A stretch of DNA of 64,000 nt. Origin: Alteromonadaceae bacterium 2753L.S.0a.02 (GTDB lineage: Bacteria; Pseudomonadota; Gammaproteobacteria; Pseudomonadales; Cellvibrionaceae). Positions 53,059 to 60,633 of the stretch are shown here, in pieces (position 1 is the first letter of the stretch; each line of letters starts with the position of its first letter). Location: assembly GCA_007827375.1 (NCBI GenBank), contig VISH01000002.1, positions 434,001 to 498,000 on the forward strand. The letters run 5' to 3'. Made by a program: the position numbers and the translations under genes. The notes below the pieces were generated by a model that was not told the origin of the DNA, ran no database searches, and saw only the letters and a list, made by a program, of their open reading frames with translations.

Positions 53059-55860
53059 ATGAAAACCTTAAACACGCGTAAGTGTGTGCTCGCATCTTTG
53101 ATTTGCGCGGCTGCTTACGCCCCGTTTGCGGATGCGCAAACGTTAACCTCTAACTCTACCGGTACCAATAACGGGTATTACTACTCGTTCTGGAAAGATT
53201 CCGGTGATGCGAGCTTCACCCTAGGGGCTGGTGGAAACTACAGCTCACAATGGAGCAACAGTACAAACAACTGGGTTGGCGGTAAGGGTTGGAACCCTGG
53301 CGGCCCTAAAACTGTTACGTATTCAGGTACATACAGCGCGACTGGAACCAGCTACCTGGCTCTTTATGGCTGGACCCGTAACCCATTGATCGAGTACTAC
53401 ATCGTTGAGAACTGGGTGAATTACAATCCAAGTTCCGGTGCTACTACTTATGGCACAGTTAACCTGGATGGCAGTACCTATACCCTGGCTCGCAGTCAGC
53501 GTGTTAACCAGCCTTCAATCGATGGCACCGCTACTTTTTATCAGTTTTGGAGCGTTCGTTCTCAGAAGCGTACGAGCGGTACCGTTACCACTGGTGCTCA
53601 CTTCGATGCTTGGGCTTCTGTTGGTTTGAACCTGGGTACCGAGCACAATTACATGGTTATGGCTACCGAGGGTTACCAAAGTAGTGGTCAGTCCAACATA
53701 ACGGTTTCTGAAGGTTCAAGTGGTTCAACGACCTCTTCAACTTCTTCAACGTCTTCTTCCAGCTCTTCAAGCAGCTCCAGCAGTTCTTCTGGACAAGCTG
53801 GCGGTAGCTGTAGTGGCGTAAATGTGTATCCGAACTGGACCGCAAAAGACTGGTCTGGCGGTTCTTATAACCACGCTGCTGCTGGCGATCAAATGGTTTA
53901 TCAGAACACCTTGTACCGCGCCAACTGGTACACCACCACAGTTCCTGGCAGTGACGCTTCCTGGACTTCAGTTGGTACTTGCGGCAGTAGCTCAACGACC
54001 AGCAGCTCGAGTTCTTCAAGCAGTTCATCCAGCTCCTCTAGCAGCTCTTCGAGTTCTTCAAGTAGTTCCTCTAACTCGACTAGCAGTTCTTCAAGTAGTT
54101 CTTCTAGCTCCAGTTCCAGTTCCAGCAGTTCTTCCGGTCAAACCGGTGGCAACTGTGCCGGCGTAAATGCTTACCCGAACTGGACTGCCCGTGATTGGTC
54201 TGGTGGCCCGTACAACCATGCTAATCCTGGCGACAAAATGACCTACCAGGACACCCTGTATCAAGCTAATTGGTATACCACAACAATTCCTGGCGGTGAT
54301 GCGTCCTGGAGTAACCTGGGTTCTTGCTCTGGCGGTACTTCTACCAGCAGTACATCAAGCAGCTCCAGCTCAAGCAGTTCATCGAGCAGCAGCAGCTCAA
54401 GCTCTTCCAGCGGTTCAACAAGCTCAAGCAGTTCTTCGAGCTCGAGTTCTTCAAGCAGCACCACCACCAGCTCCAGCGGCGGTACTTTCCGTGTGGATGC
54501 CAGCGGTAACATCACCAAAAACGGTGACGTGTTCCCGATGCACTGTGGTTCCTGGTTCGGTTTAGAAGGACGTCATGAGCCTTCAGACGATCCCGATAAC
54601 CCCAGCGGTGCGCCAATGGAACTGTACATTGGTAACGTGTTCTGGGCCGATAACCACGACCGTACCATTGAGCAGACTATGGAAGAGATCACTGCCCGTG
54701 GCATTAACGTGATTCGTTTCCCAATCGTTCCCCAGACTCTGGATCCAAACGATCCTCAAGGTACAGGTAGCGTCCTGAAAAACTACGAGCCTCTGCGTCA
54801 GCAGAATGCGCGTCAGGCAATGGAAGACTTCATCGTTCTTGCCGATCAGTATGGCCTCGAAGTAATGCTCGATATCCACTCCTGTTCCAACTATGTGGGC
54901 TGGCGTGCGGGTCGTTTCGATGCGCGTCCTCCATACGCGGATGCTGATCGTGACAACTACGACTTTACCCGTGAAGAGTGGTCCTGTTCCGCCTCTGGCA
55001 ACCCCAGCAGCGTGACCGACACCCAGCCTTACGACAAGGCTGCTTGGTTGAACGATCTGCGTGAACTGGCCGGTCTGCCTGCTCAGTTGGGTGTTGACAA
55101 CATCATCGGTATCGACATTTTCAACGAACCCTGGGATTTCACCTGGGAAGATTGGAAAACCAACATCGAAGATGCTTACGCAGCTATCAACGAAGTTAAC
55201 TCTGACATGTTGATCTTTGCTCAGGGTATTTCGGCGAACGCAAATGCTCAAGATGGCACGCCTGACACCAAGACTCCGGTACCACACGGTGACGAGTTCT
55301 CCAACCCGAACTGGGGTGAGAACCTGTACGAAGCGGGTGATAACCTGCCTAACGTACCTCAGTCACGTTTGGTATTCTCACCACACACCTACGGTCCTTC
55401 CGTATTCGTACAACGTATGTTCATGGACCCTGCTCAGCCAGAGTGTGAAGGTTTGGAAGGTGATGAAGCGGGTGATTTGGGCTGTAACATCGTGATCAAC
55501 CCAGACATTCTGCGTCCAGGTTGGGAAGAACACTTCGGTTACCTGCGCGACATGGGTTACGCCGTTGTTGTGGGCGAGTTCGGTGGTCACTTCGAATGGC
55601 CAGCCGGCTCCAGTGAGCGTGACATCAACCGTTGGAGTCACATCAACAACAACCCAGACGAAGCTTGGCAGAACACCTTCGTGGATTACATGGCCGAGAA
55701 AAATATCGAAGCGTGTTACTGGTCAATCAACCCTGAATCAGGGGATACCGGTGGTCTGTACTCGCACGCATACGATCCAATCAGCAACACTTCCGGCTGG
55801 GGAACCTGGACAGGTTTCGAAGAAGGTAAGTGGACTATGTTGAATCGCTTGTGGGACTAA
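53059..55860 (+). CDS. Secreted bifunctional GH11-CBM5-CBM5-GH5 hydrolase
   Basis: The 933-residue protein has a signal peptide (1-26, ending FADAQ) and a GH11 xylanase domain (about 27-220) with nucleophile Glu112 in PLIEYYIVENW and acid/base Glu204 in MATEGYQSSG. Two CBM5/12-like modules follow (251-308 and 366-424), then a GH5 domain (about 474-933) with Glu690 and Glu840; polyserine linkers separate the parts. GH11 members are strict endo-beta-1,4-xylanases, so one chain should attack xylan and a beta-1,4-linked glucan or mannan. An in-frame stop just upstream and GGAG fix the start. Its last 1,500 bases equal those of the previous gene. Confidence 0.95.
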   Translation: MKTLNTRKCVLASLICAAAYAPFADAQTLTSNSTGTNNGYYYSFWKDSGDASFTLGAGGNYSSQWSNSTNNWVGGKGWNPGGPKTVTYSGTYSATGTSYLALYGWTRNPLIEYYIVENWVNYNPSSGATTYGTVNLDGSTYTLARSQRVNQPSIDGTATFYQFWSVRSQKRTSGTVTTGAHFDAWASVGLNLGTEHNYMVMATEGYQSSGQSNITVSEGSSGSTTSSTSSTSSSSSSSSSSSSSGQAGGSCSGVNVYPNWTAKDWSGGSYNHAAAGDQMVYQNTLYRANWYTTTVPGSDASWTSVGTCGSSSTTSSSSSSSSSSSSSSSSSSSSSSSSNSTSSSSSSSSSSSSSSSSSSGQTGGNCAGVNAYPNWTARDWSGGPYNHANPGDKMTYQDTLYQANWYTTTIPGGDASWSNLGSCSGGTSTSSTSSSSSSSSSSSSSSSSSSSGSTSSSSSSSSSSSSSTTTSSSGGTFRVDASGNITKNGDVFPMHCGSWFGLEGRHEPSDDPDNPSGAPMELYIGNVFWADNHDRTIEQTMEEITARGINVIRFPIVPQTLDPNDPQGTGSVLKNYEPLRQQNARQAMEDFIVLADQYGLEVMLDIHSCSNYVGWRAGRFDARPPYADADRDNYDFTREEWSCSASGNPSSVTDTQPYDKAAWLNDLRELAGLPAQLGVDNIIGIDIFNEPWDFTWEDWKTNIEDAYAAINEVNSDMLIFAQGISANANAQDGTPDTKTPVPHGDEFSNPNWGENLYEAGDNLPNVPQSRLVFSPHTYGPSVFVQRMFMDPAQPECEGLEGDEAGDLGCNIVINPDILRPGWEEHFGYLRDMGYAVVVGEFGGHFEWPAGSSERDINRWSHINNNPDEAWQNTFVDYMAEKNIEACYWSINPESGDTGGLYSHAYDPISNTSGWGTWTGFEEGKWTMLNRLWD
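54361..55860 (+). repeat. Copy B of the 1,500-bp direct repeat
   Basis: Identical to 50980-52479. The base before it (54360) and the bases after the stop differ from copy A. Confidence 0.95.
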
Positions 55861-55892
55861 TTAACGGTTAATTTGTTAATTTTCCATGTATG

Positions 55893-55929
55893 AAAAACCC
55901 GGGGAGGGTAACTTCCCCGGGTTTTTTTA
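55893..55929 (+). terminator. Rho-independent terminator after second hydrolase gene
   Basis: AAAACCCGGGGAGG pairs with CTTCCCCGGGTTTTT and runs into seven T, 33 bases after the stop. Confidence 0.9.
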
Positions 55930-56434
55930 TTTGTACAGTCTGATGAAATTCACGCCTAAGCCGCCATTTCAATTATATTTTTTTGTAATTTATTTCTCCC
56001 AACCATTATTTCTTTTAGCTGTTAAATCGTAATATTTGGCGTGTTTAAACGTTTATAAGCAATTTGGGGTGTCGCACCAGCTAGGCATTTCTCAGATGTA
56101 TAGTTGACCGATAAATACCCAAACTCTAGAATCCTCCGCACAAAAACAATAATAAGTAGTAAGTTTTTTCTTAAACCCCACCTCGGGGAACTCATTCGTT
56201 GTACAGCTCAATGTGTCAATCCCGCTGTATCTTCGTGCTCTCTTGCCTGCTGCGGTAACTGGTTTATCGAGCGCACTGATTGACTGCGTCAAGAGCAAAA
56301 ATAATAAATTTGGACTGCAGTAAGTGTCGAAACCACGGTGATCTTGGAAAGCAAGCATTCTTCTATCTGTGGAATTCGTTACGAGTTTCCAATTTTCCTG
56401 GCGTTTAAGCCAAACTAAACTGGAGATTAAAATA
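55930..56434. other. Intergenic region and leader of third hydrolase gene
   Basis: No gene. From about 56312 it resembles the leader of the fourth gene (from about 60509): GGACTGCAGTAAGTGTCGAA, then GTGGAATTCGTTACGAGTTTCC, a short TGGC/GCCA hairpin at 56399-56412, and ACTGGAGATTAAAATA before the ATG. Confidence 0.55.
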
Positions 56435-59400
56435 ATGAAATTCTTGAACACGCGGAAGCGTGCCCTCGCAGCGTTGTTGTGCGCGGCCGCCTGCACTCCG
56501 TTTGCCGATGCGCAAACGTTAACCTCGAACTCCACGGGAAATCACAACGGATATTACTATTCATTCTGGAAGGATTCCGGAGATGCCTCCATGACCCTCG
56601 GGTCGGGCGGGAATTACAGTTCTCAGTGGAGTAGCAGCACAAACAATTGGGTGGGCGGCAAAGGCTGGAATCCTGGCGGCCCGAAAACAGTAACCTATTC
56701 TGGTAGTTACAGCGCCAGCGGTACCAGCTATCTGGCGCTGTATGGTTGGACTCGAAACCCTCTCATTGAATATTACATCGTTGAAAACTGGGTGAACTAC
56801 AATCCGAGTTCCAATGCCACAACCTTTGGCACGATTAACCTCAACGGTAGTAATTATACGTTGGCGCGGAGCCAGCGGGTTAACCAGCCTTCCATTGATG
56901 GAACAGCAACTTTTTACCAGTTCTGGAGCGTGCGTTCCCAGAAGCGTACCAGCGGTACTATCGATGTCGGCTCGCACTTTAACGCCTGGGCCGCGGTCGG
57001 TATGAATTTAGGCACTGAATTTAATTACATGGTGATGGCAACTGAGGGCTATCAGAGTAGTGGTCAGTCGAATGTCACCGTTTCTGAAAGTGGTGGCAGC
57101 ACCACAAGTACCACCAGCTCTTCATCAAGCAGCTCATCGTCGAGCAGTTCATCGGGTACTACTGGATCTGGTAACTGTGCTGGGGTAAATGAATACCCCA
57201 ACTGGACGGCACGTGATTGGTCGGGTGGGCCTTACAATCACGCCAACGCCGGCGATCAGATGGTCTATCAAAATACCCTTTATCAGGCTAACTGGTACAC
57301 CACTACGGTGCCGGGTAGCGATGCATCCTGGACTAATATTGGCACGTGTGGCGGTTCTGGCAGCAGTTCCTCCAGCAGCAGTTCGAGCTCCAGCAGTTCC
57401 AATTCAAGCAGTTCCAGTTCAAGCAGTTCCAGTTCAAGCAGTTCATCTAACAGCACATCGAGTTCATCCAGCTCTTCCAGTTCCTCCAGCTCTACCAGTG
57501 GTGGCAGTGTTTTGGAAGTGGAATTAGAGAGCCTTGCTGGGCAAAGTAATTTTGCGCCTTTCTCGGTGGCTAGCGCCTCGGCTGCATCGGGCGGTCAATA
57601 CATTGTTTGGCCCAATAACGGCTCTAATCAGATTAATGCCTCGGGTTCAGACAGCGCTACCGGGCAAGTTGAAATTGCGTTCAATTTAAGTGAATCCGCC
57701 ACCGTGGATTTCCAAATAGACGCCAACTTGCCAAGTGGCGATGATGATTCTTTCCACTACAAAATGGATAGCGGGGCCTGGAGTACCCAAAACAATACCC
57801 AGACCAACGGTTTTGGCACCCTGTCTCTAGCGGCATATTCGTTATCTGCCGGTGGGCACACCTTACGTATTGAGCGTCGTGAAGATGGTGCTCAGCTCGA
57901 TAAGGTAACCTTGGTCGCTTCCAATGGCGAAATTACTTTGGGCGGCGGTTCCAGCTCCAGCTCAAGTTCATCGAGCAGCTCCAGCTCTTCATCGACCAGC
58001 AGCACTTCCAGTAGCAGTTCGAGCAGCAGTTCGAGCAGTAGTTCGAGCTCCGGCGGCTGTGACCTGCCCTACAGCAGTAATGGCGTGAGTATCACGCAGC
58101 AATCGGTGACCTGGACGACGGGCACCATTGGTATCGCCTGCGGGGGTAGCGTGAGTATCTCGATGGACGCCGCAGGTGTTGGACCGATGGAAGATTCCGA
58201 CTATCTGAATATATCCTATCGCGTGAACGGTGGAGCCCTGATGTCGCTGTCCAGCAATACCAATGCGTTTAATCAGAAAATGGTTTCCGCGGCGAATATC
58301 AGCGGTAACACGCTGGAAATCGTGATTGAAGGTCAAACCAGCTATTCCGATGAAACCTATACGGTGAATAACATTGTTGTTAGCACTGGTGGAAGTACCA
58401 CGTCCAGTAGCAGTTCCAGCAGCAGCTCCAGTTCATCGAGTAGCTCCAGCACATCTACTTCTAGCAGCAGTTCTTCGAGCAGTTCGTCATCGAGCAGTTC
58501 ATCGTCGACTTCTGGAAGCGGAATGTGGCAAGTGGATGGCAGCGGAAACATCACCAAGAATGGTCAGGTATTTCCGGTTCACTGCGGATCCTGGTTTGGG
58601 CTTGAAGGTCGTCATGAGCCATCGGATGATCCCGATAACCCCAGTGGTGCACCGATGGAGCTCTACATGGGCAACGTTTTCTGGGCTGATAATCACGATC
58701 GCACCATTGAGCAAACCATGGACGAAATCACCCAGCGTGGTATCAATGTGATTCGCTTCCCGATTGTTCCGCAAACGCTCGATCCTAACGATCCGCAAGG
58801 TCGCGCGCCCTTCCTGAAAAATTACGAGCCTTTACGTCAGGATAACGCACGTCAGGCTTTGGAAGACTTTATCGTACTGGCTGATCAGCACGGCCTTGAG
58901 GTAATGTTGGATATCCACTCATGTTCCAACTACGTGGGCTGGCGTGCGGGTCGTTTTGATGCGCGTCCACCCTATGTGGATGCCGATCGCGATCTCTACG
59001 ACTTTACCCGAGAAGAATGGTCTTGTTCCGCCTCTGGCAATCCCAGCAGTGTTACCGACATCCAGGCTTACGATAAGCAGGCATGGTTGAACGATTTGCG
59101 CGAAATGGCTGGCTTGGCTGATCAGTTGGGCGTGGACAACATCATCGGTATCGATATTTTCAACGAGCCCTGGGATTACACCTGGAGCGAGTGGAAAACA
59201 CATATTGAAGACGCGTACCAGGCGATAAACCAGGTTAACCCAGATCTGCTGATATTTGCCCAGGGTATTTCCGCGTCGGCCGGCAGTCAGGACGGCAATC
59301 CAGACGATAAGGTCGAAGTTCCTCACGGTGACGAATTTTCCAATCCTAACTGGGGTGAGAACCTCTATGAAGCGGGCAACGACCTTCCCAATGTACCCCA

Positions 59401-59899
59401 GTCCAAGTTAGTGTTCTCGCCACACACCTACGGTCCATCGGTGTTTGTGCAGCGCATGTTTATGGACCCAAGCCAGCCTGAATGTGAGGGCCTTGAAGGG
59501 GATGAAGCCGGGGATTTGGGTTGTAACATTGTGATTGATCCCAGCATTCTGCGCCCGGGTTGGGAAGAGCACTTCGGCTATCTGCGCGACATGGGTTACG
59601 CCGTTGTGGTCGGTGAATTCGGCGGCCACTATGAGTGGCCCCAAGGTTCCAGTGAGCGTGATATCAATCGCTGGGGTCATATCACCAATAACCCCGACGA
59701 AACCTGGCAAAACGCTTTGGTCGATTACATGGATGAAAAGAATATCGAAGCTTGTTATTGGTCGATCAACCCAGAATCGGGCGATACCGGCGGTCTTTAT
59801 TCACATGCATACGATCCCATTAGCAATACCGCTGGCTGGGGAACCTGGACAGGTTTCGAGGAAGGCAAGTGGAGTATGCTGAACCGTCTGTGGGATTAA
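56435..59899 (+). CDS. Secreted GH11-CBM5-(CBM6/35-like)-unknown module-GH5 hydrolase
   Basis: The largest paralogue, 1,154 residues. Order: signal peptide (1-26), GH11 (27-220; Glu112 and Glu204), CBM5-like (248-305), a beta-sandwich module (360-500) with ASGGQYIVWPNNG and HTLRIERREDGAQLDKVTL resembling CBM6/35-type modules, an unassigned beta-rich module (542-650) starting CDLPYSSNGVSITQQ, and GH5 (about 696-1154; Glu911 and Glu1061). Polyserine linkers lie between. ATG 56435 with GGAG is preferred; the frame is open 66 bases further upstream but the second gene has a stop there. It likely acts outside the cell on xylan-cellulose composites. Confidence 0.93.
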   Translation: MKFLNTRKRALAALLCAAACTPFADAQTLTSNSTGNHNGYYYSFWKDSGDASMTLGSGGNYSSQWSSSTNNWVGGKGWNPGGPKTVTYSGSYSASGTSYLALYGWTRNPLIEYYIVENWVNYNPSSNATTFGTINLNGSNYTLARSQRVNQPSIDGTATFYQFWSVRSQKRTSGTIDVGSHFNAWAAVGMNLGTEFNYMVMATEGYQSSGQSNVTVSESGGSTTSTTSSSSSSSSSSSSSGTTGSGNCAGVNEYPNWTARDWSGGPYNHANAGDQMVYQNTLYQANWYTTTVPGSDASWTNIGTCGGSGSSSSSSSSSSSSSNSSSSSSSSSSSSSSSNSTSSSSSSSSSSSSTSGGSVLEVELESLAGQSNFAPFSVASASAASGGQYIVWPNNGSNQINASGSDSATGQVEIAFNLSESATVDFQIDANLPSGDDDSFHYKMDSGAWSTQNNTQTNGFGTLSLAAYSLSAGGHTLRIERREDGAQLDKVTLVASNGEITLGGGSSSSSSSSSSSSSSSTSSTSSSSSSSSSSSSSSSGGCDLPYSSNGVSITQQSVTWTTGTIGIACGGSVSISMDAAGVGPMEDSDYLNISYRVNGGALMSLSSNTNAFNQKMVSAANISGNTLEIVIEGQTSYSDETYTVNNIVVSTGGSTTSSSSSSSSSSSSSSSSTSTSSSSSSSSSSSSSSSSTSGSGMWQVDGSGNITKNGQVFPVHCGSWFGLEGRHEPSDDPDNPSGAPMELYMGNVFWADNHDRTIEQTMDEITQRGINVIRFPIVPQTLDPNDPQGRAPFLKNYEPLRQDNARQALEDFIVLADQHGLEVMLDIHSCSNYVGWRAGRFDARPPYVDADRDLYDFTREEWSCSASGNPSSVTDIQAYDKQAWLNDLREMAGLADQLGVDNIIGIDIFNEPWDYTWSEWKTHIEDAYQAINQVNPDLLIFAQGISASAGSQDGNPDDKVEVPHGDEFSNPNWGENLYEAGNDLPNVPQSKLVFSPHTYGPSVFVQRMFMDPSQPECEGLEGDEAGDLGCNIVIDPSILRPGWEEHFGYLRDMGYAVVVGEFGGHYEWPQGSSERDINRWGHITNNPDETWQNALVDYMDEKNIEACYWSINPESGDTGGLYSHAYDPISNTAGWGTWTGFEEGKWSMLNRLWD

Positions 59900-59920
59900 T
59901 TAACAGTTAGGTTGTACGTT

Positions 59921-59958
59921 GAAGAAGCCCGGGGCTTGGTAGCTTCGGGTTTTTTTTG
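59921..59958 (+). terminator. Rho-independent terminator after third hydrolase gene
   Basis: CCCGGGGCT and AGCTTCGGG form a nine-pair stem with two G-U pairs and a run of eight T. Confidence 0.85.
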
Positions 59959-60633
59959 ATGCCGAATAATTTAAATTGTTTTGCTATTTAGTAAGGCAAA
60001 AAATGTTGGTTATGTTTTTATGGATTTCTATAAGTAAAAAAAATATAACGCACGTAAGTGGAACATCTGTGGAATTAAGCTGATATTGAGTATGTATACA
60101 CAAAGTGGAGTTTGTGCAAATGACCTTTTTTTGTCGTGTTAAATTATTTGTGTTATTTCGATCGTTATTTCTGGGGTTGGCTTTTATTTCGATTTTTGTT
60201 TTAGGGGAATAAATTAAGTCGTAATAATTAAAAATATAAAAATAAAGTTAATCATAGTTTGAAGTTTTGCTCGGATAGTTTGCGGGTTATTGTGATAACA
60301 AGTTGGCTTATTGCTTGAGGTAAAATTATTGACCGTAAAAAAATCGGAATTTATAATCCGTCGAAAATAAAAATAACAACTTAACTAATTTTCAATATCT
60401 ACTCTTCCTGGAATTTATTCAAAATATTTTTAGGTTCGCGATATCACGCTGGATAGTGTGGCGTCCTGTAAGGCTAGTTTTGTCGTCTTTTTCGGCATAT
60501 CGATTTTTGGATTGCAGTCAGTACCGAAGCCATAAGCATTGTGGTTTTTAGAGGTAGTGCAGCAGTGGATTTCGTTACTAGTTTCCAATCGCTAAGGCTC
60601 CTGATGAGCCAAACCCAACTGGAGATTAAAATA
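59959..60633. other. AT-rich intergenic region and leader of fourth hydrolase gene
   Basis: No gene is supported. The last 120 bases are similar to the leader of the third gene and contain a perfect hairpin GGCTC-CTGAT-GAGCC at 60596-60610 just upstream of the ribosome site. Confidence 0.55.

Noticed and set aside
56369..56434. In-frame extension of the third hydrolase upstream of its signal peptide, and the similar one at 60541-60633 in the fourth
   Set aside because: The extensions share some residues because the leaders are homologous DNA. The second gene has an in-frame stop in the same place, a good ribosome site precedes the inner ATG in all, and only the inner start gives a clean signal peptide.
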